A stretch of 38,936 nt of DNA from an uncultured Geobacteraceae bacterium (GCA_903930585.1 CAIYZD010000743.1:1-38936), one strand, 5' to 3'; shown: positions 8,205-17,340, counted from the first letter of the stretch. Numbers and translations are program-made. The notes: generated by a model not told the origin, from the letters alone.

Positions 8205-8942
8205 ATGCGAACCATTTTTATTGCCGATGCCCATCTCGTATCGCCGAGCGATACCAACTACTGTATGCTGCTTCGTTTTCTCCGCGAGCTGGAGGGGGAA
8301 CTGGACACTCTCTATATTGTGGGAGACCTGTTCGACTTCTGGCTTGGATTCCCGTCACATCCGTTCAAACAGTACGATTCCATACTTGACGCGTTAGAGA
8401 GACTGGTTATGCGCGGCTGCAGACTTGTCTACTTTGAAGGAAATCACGATTTCCATCTGGGTACGATTTTCTCACAGCGACTGAAAGCGGAAATCCGAAC
8501 CGGGCCGGCCATTGAGAGTGTACAGGGAAGGCGGCTTTATATCTGCCACGGCGATCAGATCAACAGTGAAGACCACTACTATCGCCTGCTGCGTCTCCTG
8601 TTGCGTACCCGCCTGGTTGCCGCGAGTGTCAGTCATTTTCCCCCGTCATGGGCGCAGAAGATCAGAGAGCGGTTGCAGAAACGGAGTCAATCCGGATATA
8701 CGCTAAAATCAGTCCGTTGGGACTACCGGCAGATCCTTCTTGAATTTGCCTCCCGTCTGCGGAGTCAGGAGTGTGACGGACTCGTTACCGGCCACTTTCA
8801 TCTTCCCCTGTGTGAAAAAATGCCGGACACTCCCTTCACCATTCTGTCTCTCGGAGACTGGATGGAGCAGCTTACCTATGGTGAGATGCTGGATGGTGAG
8901 CTTCGGTTGATGACCTATTCCGCCGATATTCCTATTTTTTGA
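8205..8942 (+). CDS. lpxH: UDP-2,3-diacylglucosamine diphosphatase (lipid A synthesis)
   Basis: A 245-residue calcineurin-like metallophosphoesterase that hydrolyses UDP-2,3-diacylglucosamine to lipid X at the inner face of the cytoplasmic membrane. Metal-binding motifs are in order: DAH near the N-terminus, GDLFDFW, GNHDFH, CHGDQ, and GHFH (GHTH in E. coli). The N-terminus MRTIFIADAHL matches the family start, so ATG 8205 is secure despite lacking a Shine-Dalgarno. The 3' end overlaps the convergent penicillin-binding protein gene by 11 bp. Confidence 0.9.
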   Translation: MRTIFIADAHLVSPSDTNYCMLLRFLRELEGELDTLYIVGDLFDFWLGFPSHPFKQYDSILDALERLVMRGCRLVYFEGNHDFHLGTIFSQRLKAEIRTGPAIESVQGRRLYICHGDQINSEDHYYRLLRLLLRTRLVAASVSHFPPSWAQKIRERLQKRSQSGYTLKSVRWDYRQILLEFASRLRSQECDGLVTGHFHLPLCEKMPDTPFTILSLGDWMEQLTYGEMLDGELRLMTYSADIPIF

Positions 8943-10320
8943 AAAACGCTTCCAAGGCCTGCGCGCCAACTTGCGGTGCTTTGACCTTCCATTTGTCAGG
9001 ATTGATAACCAGAGCAACCAGGGCTATACGGGGGTGCTGAATCGGTGCAAATGCAGCAAACCACGAGTAGTGCCCTTTAGGAGCGGTACCGTTTATGGAC
9101 CCCGTTTTGGCTGCTATCGGGACGTTGAGTAACAGTCGTCCCCGGCTGTCATGGAACGCTTTGCGGGAGGTCCCGGTAAGGACTGTGCTGGATAGCATGC
9201 GCGTTAATGACGCCGACGTCTCGGGTGTGACCAGACGTCGCAGTTCGTGCGGAGCAAACTGTTCCGTTTCAACACCATGGTCGTCGACAACGCTGCTGGT
9301 CAGTCCCGGCGCCATCATTTTCCCCCCGTTGGCTATTGCCGACATGATCACTGCCGCGTGTAGCGGAGAGATTTTCACTTCATGATCCAGACCGGCCCCC
9401 ATCAGCCTCAGTCCATGATTGCTGACCGGTTCTCCTGCCTGGCTCGGTTTTCCGGGAACGCCCGGCAGCAGTTTCTGGTTGAACCCGAAGCGGGAAACCA
9501 ACTCCATGACGGATGTTTTACCGGCGATGTCACTGGCCACACGTCCGTAAACCGGATTGATCGACTTGCTCATCGCATAGGTGGCATCCATGCGGTTATT
9601 CCTGCCGTGAGGGCTTATATCCCAATACCGCGGGTTTTCGGAATAAGAGCCGCCACGGAACTCGATCACGGATTCAGGCGTGATTTTGTGAGTTTCGAGC
9701 GCCGCAGAGGCGGTAATTATTTTGAACAGTGAGGCCATCGGATACAGTTCATAGGCAGAACGTTTTGCCCAGCCCGGATCGATTGATGAGTAGGCGGTCA
9801 TGCCGAGGATACGCCCCGAAGACGGCTCTATGGCGACAAAAACACCGTACGGCACTTTGTTCTTTGCCAGAAAGTCATAGACCCTCTGCTGCAGATCCCC
9901 CTGAATGGTGTAAATATGCTGAAGCCCGTCCGGAGTGCGGGCAGAAATGCGAGGTCCGTTAACTTGTGCCGTCGCAAGCAGGTCGCTGGCGATCTCGAAC
10001 CGGCTGACGGAAACGGGAGGTTTCGCGGCTTCGGCCGGTTTCGGAGTTGCTGCCGTGAGTGGTGCAATCAGGTTGTTGACGTGGGAACCGGCGGCCTTTG
10101 ATTGACGCAGCCCCAGAAAACAGAGCGGCGCAAGAGCCAGAACGATGGCAATGAACAGCAGTGCCAGCTTCAGCTTATGGAGGTGTCTCCCTGATGGAAA
10201 AGACAACCTGGAGCGTACCTCTTCTTCGACCGGTCTGAGTCGCCTGTTTTGGGAAGCGTCGCCGAAAAACCTCAAGCCGGAAGCGGATTTTTTTTGAGAT
10301 AAATGTTTTAGATCCTGCAT
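8932..10320 (-). CDS. Membrane-anchored penicillin-binding transpeptidase
   Basis: A 462-residue bitopic protein: basic cytoplasmic tail 1-50, TM about 51-70, Pro/Ala-rich linker, and a transpeptidase domain with all three signatures: SLFK (Ser197 nucleophile, Lys200), SIN at 253-255 and KTG at 405-407. It should cross-link peptidoglycan in the periplasm, or at least bind beta-lactams. It lacks the long N-terminal dimerisation domain of FtsI/PBP2, so it is a short class B-like enzyme rather than the main division or elongation PBP. A GGGA ribosome site is weak. Its 3' end overlaps lpxH. Confidence 0.85.
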   Translation of the reverse strand: MQDLKHLSQKKSASGLRFFGDASQNRRLRPVEEEVRSRLSFPSGRHLHKLKLALLFIAIVLALAPLCFLGLRQSKAAGSHVNNLIAPLTAATPKPAEAAKPPVSVSRFEIASDLLATAQVNGPRISARTPDGLQHIYTIQGDLQQRVYDFLAKNKVPYGVFVAIEPSSGRILGMTAYSSIDPGWAKRSAYELYPMASLFKIITASAALETHKITPESVIEFRGGSYSENPRYWDISPHGRNNRMDATYAMSKSINPVYGRVASDIAGKTSVMELVSRFGFNQKLLPGVPGKPSQAGEPVSNHGLRLMGAGLDHEVKISPLHAAVIMSAIANGGKMMAPGLTSSVVDDHGVETEQFAPHELRRLVTPETSASLTRMLSSTVLTGTSRKAFHDSRGRLLLNVPIAAKTGSINGTAPKGHYSWFAAFAPIQHPRIALVALVINPDKWKVKAPQVGAQALEAFFKK

Positions 10321-10418
10321 GGTATCCCGAAATAAGAGTTATTTATTGATTATATCTTTAAGCATCTATTGTTGTCAACGAACCAGGCGGTTGGCTCCCG
10401 GTTGATATGTCCGCGTTG

Positions 10419-11447
10419 TCAGAATGAATTTATGCGATTAATAAACGCAACCAGCAGCCCATAGTGATGATGATCGAACAAAAGGGAAATTCGCGGCAGA
10501 AGAGCGAGATCCGGTTCATCGATTTCTTCAGGGAATGCGGTGCAGGTATGGATATGGTCACCTTCTTTGATAAGTCCCGGAAACTCTTTGGTCAGTGTTG
10601 TAATCTGATCGTCAGAAAGTTTTTTTTGCAGACGTATAACCAGTCTGTTTTCGATAAATCGAAGCGAATGGTAGGTGCTGTAAAACGTGTTGATTACTTC
10701 GAGTGCTTCCTGATCGCTTTTGGTGACGGTAAAGATAGAAAAATCTTCGCCGGAGATAAAACCTTTGACCAGAAGACTCTCTTTAACAAAATTAATGAAT
10801 TGTTCCCAGTAGCCATCCTGATCGTCCATTAAAATAAGTGGTTTTGGAGAGGTTTTTCCGGTCTGTATCAGTGTAAAGACTTCCATCGCCTCGTCCAGCG
10901 TTCCAAAACCTCCCGGAAAAACGACAATCGCGTCAGCCTCTTTGACAAACGCCACCTTGCGATTAAAAAAGTACTTGTATGTGACCAGACGCGGATTGCG
11001 GTACATGACCGGGTTTGGCCTCTGCTCGAACGGGAGCCGGATGTTTACGGCGAACGAATTCTCGCTCCCCGCTCCCTCATTTCCGGCCTGCATTATTCCC
11101 GGGCCACCACCCGTAATAACCATATAATTATTTTCCGCCAGACGGTGACTGAAGCGGACACACTTCTTATACATTTCATCCGTTTCTTCAGTGCGGGCCG
11201 AGCCAAAGATGGTAACTTTCTTGCGATGACGATAGGGACCGAAAACCTTCGCAGTGTAGCGCATTTCCCGCAGGGTCCGGTTGATCAGCTTCAGGTCGGC
11301 CAGATAATCGACATCCTGGCCGATTTTGAGTGTAGACAGAATCATTTCTTTAATTATGGCAGGATGGTAGATGCCGCCCGATTCGTTGATTAAACGATTG
11401 ATAATATCGTCAATTGGTTCGTTACTTCTGGAAAAGCTCAATTCCAT
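10419..11447 (-). CDS. LOG-family (lysine decarboxylase-like) nucleotide-binding protein
   Basis: A cytoplasmic protein with a LOG/YgdH Rossmann-like domain: TIFGSAR near residue 80, GGGPGIM, and PGGFGTLDEAMEVFT. The last is the PGGxGTxxE signature of cytokinin-riboside phosphoribohydrolases, so nucleotide 5'-monophosphate hydrolysis is plausible. It has N- and C-terminal extensions beyond the LOG core, as in PpnN-type proteins. The start is uncertain: ATG at 11447 (342 residues) begins a conserved-looking N-terminus but has only a distant GAAGGG, while a GTG at 11603 would add 52 residues. A 71-bp longer upstream region separates it from divergent mglB. Confidence 0.8.
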   Translation of the reverse strand: MELSFSRSNEPIDDIINRLINESGGIYHPAIIKEMILSTLKIGQDVDYLADLKLINRTLREMRYTAKVFGPYRHRKKVTIFGSARTEETDEMYKKCVRFSHRLAENNYMVITGGGPGIMQAGNEGAGSENSFAVNIRLPFEQRPNPVMYRNPRLVTYKYFFNRKVAFVKEADAIVVFPGGFGTLDEAMEVFTLIQTGKTSPKPLILMDDQDGYWEQFINFVKESLLVKGFISGEDFSIFTVTKSDQEALEVINTFYSTYHSLRFIENRLVIRLQKKLSDDQITTLTKEFPGLIKEGDHIHTCTAFPEEIDEPDLALLPRISLLFDHHHYGLLVAFINRINSF

Positions 11448-11670
11448 AAGTTGAAAAGCCCTTCTTATGTTGGTGTCATGACGATACGATGAGCGACGCA
11501 CAATATCACAGCTGCTTTCGTAAAGCAAACAGCTGATTGATTCTGTGGTGACGGGCAATCGAATAAGCTTGAAAGGAGGCAGGAGGTTTGCTATAAGGCA
11601 CACCAGTATGTTTTTGCATCATAGTTGCGTGACATACTGTTGCCGCCTTACAGCCTTACAGGGAGATGGC

Positions 11671-12162
11671 ATGTCCAATTCACCGCTGGTCATGTACGAC
11701 GAAGAGTTTCAGGAACTCAATGCAGTTATTGGGCGTTTGCTTATCGAAGCAAACGCCGAGGTGATTTTCCTGGTAGACAAAAATGGCCAGCTCATCTCCG
11801 GTGTTGGAGAAACCGAACGCTTTGACACTACTTCGCTTGCTTCCTTGACCGCCGGCAACATCGCCGCCACCGGCGGACTCGCCAAGCTGATCGGCGAAAA
11901 AGAATTCTCGATTCTCTTTCACGAAGGAGAGAAAGACAATCTCCATATTTCCATTGTTGGCGGCAGGGTAATTCTCGTTGTTTTGTTTGACAACCGTTCT
12001 TCTCTCGGTCTTGTTCGCCTGCGTGTAAAAAAATCTTCGGAAGAGCTGGCGGTCATTTTCGAAAAATTGACGAAAAAGTCGGAAGAGCGTGAAAAACGCG
12101 GCTCTGCCGATTTCCCATTTGCCGAAATCACTGACGATGACATTGATAATCTATTCAACTGA
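11671..12162 (+). CDS. mglB: Roadblock/LC7-domain protein MglB (MglA GTPase-activating partner)
   Basis: A 163-residue protein with one Roadblock/LC7 domain about residues 8-125 and a charged C-terminal tail. In Myxococcus and Thermus, MglB dimers stimulate GTP hydrolysis by MglA. GGGAG lies 5 nt before ATG 11671, which is preferred over the open frame upstream. mglA follows after 24 bp, supporting the assignment. No motility genes are near, so the polarity process served is not evident here. Confidence 0.87.
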   Translation: MSNSPLVMYDEEFQELNAVIGRLLIEANAEVIFLVDKNGQLISGVGETERFDTTSLASLTAGNIAATGGLAKLIGEKEFSILFHEGEKDNLHISIVGGRVILVVLFDNRSSLGLVRLRVKKSSEELAVIFEKLTKKSEEREKRGSADFPFAEITDDDIDNLFN

Positions 12163-12186
12163 AACCAATGCGGGGAAAGCAACTAG

Positions 12187-12774
12187 ATGTCCTTTATCAA
12201 TTATGCTTCTCGTGAGATAAATTGTAAAATAGTCTACTATGGTCCCGGTTTGTGCGGGAAAACGACAAATCTTCAATTTGTCTATCAAAAAACCGCTCCG
12301 GATGCCAAAGGTAAGATGATCAGTCTTGCTACGGAGACGGAACGTACGCTGTTTTTTGATTTCTTGCCGCTTTCTCTGGGAGAAATACGAGGGTTCAAGA
12401 CCCGTTTTCATCTGTACACGGTTCCCGGTCAGGTCTTTTACGACGCGTCCCGGAAACTGATTTTAAAAGGTGTCGATGGTGTTGTTTTTGTTGCTGATTC
12501 TCAGGAAGAGCGTCTGGATGCGAATGTCGAGTCGCTTGATAATTTGAGAATAAATCTGAAGGAGCAAGGGTACGATCTGGACAAGTTGCCGTATATTATT
12601 CAGTATAATAAACGGGATTTGCCGGATATCATGACTGTTGAAGAGTTGCATCGTGAGTTGAATCCCACGAATGTTCCTGAATTCGAAGCATGTGCTACAA
12701 CGGGCGAAGGTGTTTTTGAAACGCTCAAAGCGGTAGCCAAATTGATTCTGGTTGATCTGAAAAAAGGAAAATAA
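12187..12774 (+). CDS. mglA: Small Ras-like GTPase MglA
   Basis: A 195-residue small GTPase. G1 is GPGLCGKT at 19-26; G3 is TVPGQ at 78-82, with Thr in place of the usual Asp, as is characteristic of MglA; G4 is NKRD at 141-144. In relatives it is a GTP-dependent switch setting cell polarity, surface motility and type IV pilus placement. Next to mglB, its cognate GAP. GGGGAAAG is a moderate ribosome site about 9 nt upstream. A tRNA gene follows 67 bp downstream. Confidence 0.93.
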   Translation: MSFINYASREINCKIVYYGPGLCGKTTNLQFVYQKTAPDAKGKMISLATETERTLFFDFLPLSLGEIRGFKTRFHLYTVPGQVFYDASRKLILKGVDGVVFVADSQEERLDANVESLDNLRINLKEQGYDLDKLPYIIQYNKRDLPDIMTVEELHRELNPTNVPEFEACATTGEGVFETLKAVAKLILVDLKKGK

Positions 12775-12841
12775 GCTTGATTTATTTTGCGGAGCGTGGT
12801 AGGTATCACATCCCGCCATATTTGAAGATTGATACACATAC

Positions 12842-12934
12842 GGAGAGATGGCCGAGTAGGTCGAAGGCGCTCGCCTGCTAAGCGAGTATACTGGGAAACC
12901 GGTATCCAGGGTTCGAATCCCTGTCTCTCCGCCA
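12842..12934 (+). tRNA. tRNA-Ser (anticodon GCU)
   Basis: A complete 93-nt class II tRNA. Acceptor GGAGAGA pairs with TCTCTCC; the anticodon stem CTCGC/GCGAG (12870-12874, 12882-12886) encloses loop CTGCTAA with anticodon GCT at 12877-12879; a long variable arm TACTGGGAAACCGGTA and the T-arm CAGGGTTCGAATCCCTG follow. The 3' CCA is encoded at 12932-12934. It reads AGU and AGC serine codons. Confidence 0.97.
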
Positions 12935-12954
12935 CTATTGTATCGGATACCTCA

Positions 12955-13449
12955 TTGATTTTTGCTCGAAAAGCACAGCAGCTCATAATGATTGTTTTTT
13001 CGGTATCGGTACTGTGCTCCTGCCAGGAACGCACCGAAAGAACGCATGGTACCCTTATACCGCGCACTTCCCATCGACCCGGCAAAGAAAAAACGATTAT
13101 TGTCCCTCCCGAGGTTTCGCAGCGTTGGAAGGGTGTCAAGCTGGCGGTCATTGACAAAACGCGCGGAACGGAAAATATTTATGCCGTTCCCGTCGGAACA
13201 CCGTTCAAAGCCGCTTCTTCCACCCTTACCATAACGGTTGATGCTTTTCTCCCCGCCTTTACCATGGAAGGCACAACAATCACCACGTCATCAAATGAAT
13301 TGGTAAATCCCGGTGCAAAGGTTAACATCAGCGAAAACGGTATTCCGGTCTTTCAGGGATGGCTCTTCTCGAAATTTCCGAACACGCATGCCGTTACCCA
13401 CCCTAAATACGGGTTCAGCCTGATCGGCGCCGTTCCGCTTCAAAAATAG
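12955..13449 (+). CDS. DUF2155-type putative lipoprotein
   Basis: A protein of about 164 residues ending in a DUF2155-like domain: KTRGTENIYAVPVGTPF, a central beta-rich part with NPGAKVNISENG, and VFQGWLF...HPKYGFSL. The N-terminus has a hydrophobic stretch followed by LCSC, a usable lipobox, suggesting an envelope lipoprotein. Start is unclear: TTG at 12955 gives a signal peptide with an Arg-Lys n-region; ATG at 12988 would leave no positive charge. Neither has a strong ribosome site. The frame extends back over tRNA-Ser, which is certainly not coding. It ends 2 bp from convergent rnhA. Function is unknown. Confidence 0.7.
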   Translation: MIFARKAQQLIMIVFSVSVLCSCQERTERTHGTLIPRTSHRPGKEKTIIVPPEVSQRWKGVKLAVIDKTRGTENIYAVPVGTPFKAASSTLTITVDAFLPAFTMEGTTITTSSNELVNPGAKVNISENGIPVFQGWLFSKFPNTHAVTHPKYGFSLIGAVPLQK

Positions 13450-13451
13450 TT

Positions 13452-13895
13452 TTAAGCCGGAATGCCTTCCCGCGCCAGTTGGTCGCACCGCTCGTTTTCA
13501 GAGTGCCCGGCATGCCCTTTCACCCATTTCCATTGTACCGAATGCGGTTTTGTCACGGCAAGCAGCATCTCCCACAGGTCTTTATTGACAACCGGCTCCT
13601 TCTTGCTGTTGAGCCATCCTTTCCGTTGCCATCCGGAAATCCATTCCGTCATTCCTTTAACAAGATATTGAGAATCAGTGGTAATCAGTACCCGGCAGGG
13701 ACGCTTTAACTGGCGGAACGCTTCAATTGCCGCCGTCATTTCCATGCGGTTGTTGGTGGTCTCTTTGGCGCCGCCGCTCAGTTCTTTTTCACGTCCACCG
13801 AAGCGGAGAATTGCACCATATCCACCCGGTCCCGGATTGCCGCTGCAGGCGCCATCACAGAAAATCTCCACTACCTGTTCTTCACGCTCTGCCAC
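13452..13895 (-). CDS. rnhA: Ribonuclease HI
   Basis: A 147-residue RNase HI that cleaves RNA in RNA-DNA hybrids, removing primers and R-loops. The catalytic carboxylates are present: Asp14 in [14 protein letters not shown], Glu52 in NNRMEM, Asp74 in TTDSQY and Asp138 in NERCDQLA, with His128 of the KGHAGH loop and a basic-protrusion region with WQRKGW. Start is GTG at 13895 with AAGGAG upstream. It overlaps the end of plsC by 14 bp, so the two are co-translated. Confidence 0.95.
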   Translation of the reverse strand: MAEREEQVVEIFCDGACSGNPGPGGYGAILRFGGREKELSGGAKETTNNRMEMTAAIEAFRQLKRPCRVLITTDSQYLVKGMTEWISGWQRKGWLNSKKEPVVNKDLWEMLLAVTKPHSVQWKWVKGHAGHSENERCDQLAREGIPA

Positions 13896-14535
13896 AATCA
13901 GCTCCTTCTCCGATTAACAATGTTGCAATTGCCTGCATGACTCGTTCTACAATCAGCAGGTGAGTCTCTTTGCAATCCGGTAATTCGAACAGGTCGCTGA
14001 AATCGAGTGCCGTACCGAAAACAACGGCCGCATTCTGCCGGAAACCGGGAAATTTCCAGCCGTTCAAGCCGATCAGAGCGGTCGGGATGACGGCAGGACG
14101 GGTATCGTAAATAATTTTTCCGACTCCGCGGTTGCCGGCCCCCAATCGGCCATCTTTGTGCCGGGTTCCTTCCGGGAACAGCATGACTTTCTGATCAAGC
14201 AGCAGGTTGTTTAACGTGCGCCCCGCTCTGACATCCCGCCTGCGCTTGACCGGAAATGCCCCCCAGGACGTGTAGATCAGCCGCAGAAATGTCTTTTCAA
14301 ACAGCTCCTCTTTTGCCGGAGCCCAAAGCATCTGAAGCGGATTATGCCTGATAACGGCCCAGGGGAGAAATACGGTGTCATAGGCCGATATGTGATTGGA
14401 AGCTATCAAAACAGGACCGCCATGCGGGACGTTACGGTTTCCTTTAATAACAAACCTGTTCAGGCAAGATGCGTAGAATCCGATAACATATACGGAAAAA
14501 GTTACCCAACAGCGTTGCAGAAGAGATGCTTTCAC
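13882..14535 (-). CDS. plsC: 1-acyl-sn-glycerol-3-phosphate acyltransferase
   Basis: A 217-residue membrane-associated acyltransferase that converts lysophosphatidate to phosphatidate in phospholipid synthesis. It has the NHX4D box (NHISAYD), the glycerol-phosphate-binding FPEGTR motif and an N-terminal hydrophobic helix about 8-25. Start is GTG at 14535 with AAGGAG 5 nt upstream. Overlap with rnhA suggests one operon. Length and motifs fit PlsC; specificity between acyl donors cannot be told. Confidence 0.87.
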   Translation of the reverse strand: MKASLLQRCWVTFSVYVIGFYASCLNRFVIKGNRNVPHGGPVLIASNHISAYDTVFLPWAVIRHNPLQMLWAPAKEELFEKTFLRLIYTSWGAFPVKRRRDVRAGRTLNNLLLDQKVMLFPEGTRHKDGRLGAGNRGVGKIIYDTRPAVIPTALIGLNGWKFPGFRQNAAVVFGTALDFSDLFELPDCKETHLLIVERVMQAIATLLIGEGADCGRA

Positions 14536-14710
14536 AGTACTCCTTTCTCGTTGGTACGTTGAGTATATTCTGCTCGTTTATACCATAGTGGAGCGAGTCA
14601 GGCAACATTCAGCCATACGGTGGAATCATATCTTGTAATTCAATGTGATGTGGTATAGGTACGTTTGGTGTGAAAATCCGCACCTATTCCAAAGTGGAGA
14701 GCAGTACCGC

Positions 14711-15058
14711 ATGCCTGAGTTTGCCGTGAGTGAGGAAAAAAACCGCTGGTTGCGGCAAAAGATGGCTGAGTTAGGTGTTCGTGAAGAAGATCTTGTGGAA
14801 AGCTTTGTGCGTTCGTCCGGAAATGGCGGTCAGCATGTCAACAAGACATCGAGTTGCGTTCAGTTGAAACATGCACCTAGCGGTATTCAGGTGACCTGTA
14901 TGCGTGAGAGAAGCCAGTCGGTGAACCGTTTTCTGGCTCGCCGCGAGTTACTGGAGCGAATTGAAGCTGCGTCCGGGGTGATTACTCCCGAGATGAAACG
15001 CATTGAAAAACTGCGTAAGCAGAAAGACCGGCGCAGGAGGCGAGCAACCGTGGCATGA
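14711..15058 (+). CDS. Peptide chain release factor-like protein (GGQ domain only)
   Basis: A 115-residue protein consisting of a class I release-factor catalytic domain: [18 protein letters not shown] with the GGQ that triggers peptidyl-tRNA hydrolysis, then RERSQSVNR, and a basic tail (KQKDRRRRR). It lacks codon-recognition domains. Such stand-alone GGQ proteins (ArfB/ICT1, C12orf65/MTRFR types) rescue stalled ribosomes or act on split 50S subunits, with the basic tail in the mRNA channel. The GGQ context resembles RF1/RF2 domain 3 and MTRFR more than ArfB. ATG 14711 has GGAG about 12 nt upstream; an ATG 22 codons earlier is less likely. Confidence 0.83.
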   Translation: MPEFAVSEEKNRWLRQKMAELGVREEDLVESFVRSSGNGGQHVNKTSSCVQLKHAPSGIQVTCMRERSQSVNRFLARRELLERIEAASGVITPEMKRIEKLRKQKDRRRRRATVA

Positions 15059-15072
15059 AACCATGGTGTGGA

Positions 15073-15102
15073 TTGACAGCACGCGGCGACATACTGTATA
15101 TG
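15073..15102 (+). promoter_or_regulatory. Candidate sigma-70 promoter for the liv operon
   Basis: A perfect TTGACA at 15073-15078 is followed 18 nt later by TATATG at 15097-15102 (alternatively TGTATA with a 16-nt spacer). Transcription would begin near 15109, about 60 nt before the livK ATG. Confidence 0.5.
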
Positions 15103-15171
15103 ACGAAATGCGTGGGTGCGGCTTTCAAGTTGCGTCTGCTGATACTTAAACCTGTTTTGGAGGTACGTCAC

Positions 15172-16341
15172 ATGAAGAAAACAGTGCTTATGACACTTTT
15201 GTTACTGTGTGCAGCCGCTACGGCATATGCCGAGCGTGCATCTGCTCCTATTCCCCTTGGCATCGCCGTCGCCCAGACCAGTAATGTGGCGCTGTTTGGC
15301 CAGGAGCAGATTATAGGAGCAAAACTGGCCGAGAACTATTTCAATAAGAACGGCATAAACGGGACGCCGATCCGTCTCGTTTATCAGGATACCGGTGGTG
15401 ATGAGGCAGGGGCAATAAATGCTTTTCAGAATCTCATCAGCCGGGAAAAGGTGGTCGGGATTGTCGGCCCGACTCTTTCCCAGCAGGCCTTCAGTGCCGA
15501 TCCGATTGCCAATCGCCTGAAAGTGCCGGTGCTTGCCCCTTCCAATACGGCAAAAGGGATTCCGCAGATAGGTGAATTTATCGGCAGGGTTTCGGCGCCG
15601 GTGGCCAAAGTGGCACCCAATGCGCTTAAGCAGGCGCTCAAGCTGAATCCGAAGATCAGGAACGTGGCGGTGTTGTATGCCCAGAACGACGCATACAGCA
15701 CATCGGAAACCGGGACTTTCCAGGAAGCGGTAAAAAACCATCATCTCCAGATGGTTACCCTGCAGAAATTCATGACCACCGACTCCGACTTTACCACCCA
15801 GGCAACCGCCGTACTCGGAGCAAATGTTGATCTGGTTATCGTCTCCGGCCTTGCCGCCGATGGCGGCAATCTGGTCCGGCAGTTGCGCCAGTTGGGGTAC
15901 AAGGGGTTAATCATCGGCGGCAACGGTTTTAACACCGCCAATGTTTTCCCGGTCTGCGGCAAGTATTGTGAAGGGATACTGGTTGCACAGGCATACAGTC
16001 CTGAAGCGGATACCCCCACCAATAAAGCTTTTGTCGCCGATTACCGTGCCGCATACAAGAAAGATCCCCCGCAGTTCTCAGCTCAGGCGTTTGCCGCGGT
16101 GCAGCTGTTTGCCGAAGGACTGCGCAGGGTTGAGGCCGTTACCAGGAAGAAAATAACCCAGATGGAACTTTCTATCGTGCGAACAGAGTTGAACAAAGCG
16201 TTGCGGAGCGGCCCGTTCAGTACTCCGCTCGGAGAGATATCGCTTGACAAGGATGGGGAAATCAACCAGAAGACATTCTATGTTTCCCGGATAAAGATGG
16301 ATGCTACCGGCAAAAACGGATCATTTGTGATTGTGAAATAA
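15172..16341 (+). CDS. livK: Branched-chain amino acid ABC transporter, periplasmic binding protein
   Basis: A 389-residue LivK/LivJ/BraC-type binding protein with a Sec signal peptide (MKKTVLMTLLLLCAAATAYA). The mature part begins PIPLGIAVAQTS and contains the two-lobed type I periplasmic binding fold with VVGIVGPTLSQQA and the late FSAQAFAAVQLFAEGLR region. It captures leucine/isoleucine/valine or a related ligand in the periplasm for LivHMGF. ATG 15172 has GGAGG 8 nt upstream. First gene of a five-gene operon; the exact ligand cannot be read from sequence. Confidence 0.92.
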   Translation: MKKTVLMTLLLLCAAATAYAERASAPIPLGIAVAQTSNVALFGQEQIIGAKLAENYFNKNGINGTPIRLVYQDTGGDEAGAINAFQNLISREKVVGIVGPTLSQQAFSADPIANRLKVPVLAPSNTAKGIPQIGEFIGRVSAPVAKVAPNALKQALKLNPKIRNVAVLYAQNDAYSTSETGTFQEAVKNHHLQMVTLQKFMTTDSDFTTQATAVLGANVDLVIVSGLAADGGNLVRQLRQLGYKGLIIGGNGFNTANVFPVCGKYCEGILVAQAYSPEADTPTNKAFVADYRAAYKKDPPQFSAQAFAAVQLFAEGLRRVEAVTRKKITQMELSIVRTELNKALRSGPFSTPLGEISLDKDGEINQKTFYVSRIKMDATGKNGSFVIVK

Positions 16342-16355
16342 TGAAATAATATGAC

Positions 16356-16386
16356 AGGAGAGCGGGAGTTCCCCTCCCGTACAATT
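16356..16386 (+). promoter_or_regulatory. livH ribosome binding site split by a hairpin
   Basis: AGGAG (16356-16360) lies 26 nt before the livH ATG at 16387, too far for normal use. Between them CGGGAG (16363-16368) and CTCCCG (16374-16379) form a perfect 6-bp stem with a 5-nt loop. Folding this hairpin out leaves about 7 nt between AGGAG and ATG, an ideal spacing. Confidence 0.45.
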
Positions 16387-17337
16387 ATGGACGCAGTACA
16401 GTTGCTACAGAACCTTCTCAACGGCATCAGCATCGGCAGTGTCTATGCCATTTTCGCGCTCGGTTATACGCTGGTTTTTTCCATCCTCGGTATCATCAAT
16501 TTCGCTCACGGCGCTGTTTTCACACTCGGTGCCTATCTGACGTACAGTATGTCGGTCGGACAGTTCGGTATCAGCGGACTGCTGGCCGGCCTCCAGATCC
16601 CGTACCAGTTTTCATTCTCCCTGTCACTGCTGCTCGGGGCCGTTCTTTCGGGAGCGGCGGGCGTTCTGGTGGAACGGCTCGCCTTTCGGCCGCTGCGTTC
16701 GCGGGGAGCCGACCCGCTTTTGGCGCTGGTGAGCAGTCTCGGTGTCGCTCTTGTTACCGTAAATGTCATTCAATACCTGGTCGGGTCGGAGAATTATTCG
16801 TTTCCTGCCGACGTGTACGGCGATCTTCCGCCCGCCTTCATGTTTCACTTCGGCGGCAAGATGGTCGTAATCCGTACCGTTCAGGTAATCATTTTTTCCG
16901 TCAGTATGCTGATTCTCGCGCTGCTCGGCTATTTGATCAACTTTACCAGAACCGGGAAGGCGCTCCGGGCCGTTGCCGAAAACGCTGCTACTGCCAGTCT
17001 GCTCGGGATCAACGTCGATCGTTTCATTCTCTACACATTTTTTCTTTCCGGATTTCTCGGCGGGATGGCGGGGAGTCTGGTCGGCACCAGTTTCGGCATC
17101 GCCGGACCATACTTCGGGGTTGCCTATGGCCTCAAAGGGTTGGCGGTGATCGTAATGGGTGGTTTGGGAAGTGTTCCCGGAGCCGTTGTCGGTGGTCTGG
17201 TGATCGGCCTGGCGGAAGCCTTTGTTCCGGCCGACTACAGTGCCTATAAAGATGCGGTTGCCTTTGCGTTTCTCTTTGCCGTGCTCCTTGTCCGTCCACA
17301 AGGCTTGCTGGGGCGCGCACAGATTCAAAAGGTCTGA
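16387..17337 (+). CDS. livH: Branched-chain amino acid ABC transporter, permease LivH
   Basis: A 316-residue inner-membrane permease with about eight TM helices. Family landmarks: ISIGSVYAIFALGYTL and GIINFAHGAVF near the N-terminus, the RPLRSRGADPLLAL segment, and the EAA-like loop with GKALRAVAENAATASLLGI that contacts the ATPases. ATG 16387 is preferred over 16351 because the conserved N-terminus starts there. It pairs with LivM, whose gene starts 3 bp after this stop. Confidence 0.9.
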   Translation: MDAVQLLQNLLNGISIGSVYAIFALGYTLVFSILGIINFAHGAVFTLGAYLTYSMSVGQFGISGLLAGLQIPYQFSFSLSLLLGAVLSGAAGVLVERLAFRPLRSRGADPLLALVSSLGVALVTVNVIQYLVGSENYSFPADVYGDLPPAFMFHFGGKMVVIRTVQVIIFSVSMLILALLGYLINFTRTGKALRAVAENAATASLLGINVDRFILYTFFLSGFLGGMAGSLVGTSFGIAGPYFGVAYGLKGLAVIVMGGLGSVPGAVVGGLVIGLAEAFVPADYSAYKDAVAFAFLFAVLLVRPQGLLGRAQIQKV

Positions 17338-17340
17338 GGG

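Noticed and set aside
12829-12954. Upstream extension of the DUF2155 frame through tRNA-Ser
   Set aside because: The region folds as a complete tRNA; the open frame there is coincidental.
15100-15171. In-frame 24-codon extension of livK rich in Leu, Ile and Val codons, like an attenuation leader peptide
   Set aside because: It has no stop before livK, no terminator/antiterminator pair, and its ATG lies inside the predicted -10 region, so it is probably not transcribed. The GGAGG before 15172 fits the signal-peptide start.
16624-17328. 234-codon minus-strand frame opposite livH
   Set aside because: Shadow of a permease with strong homology.
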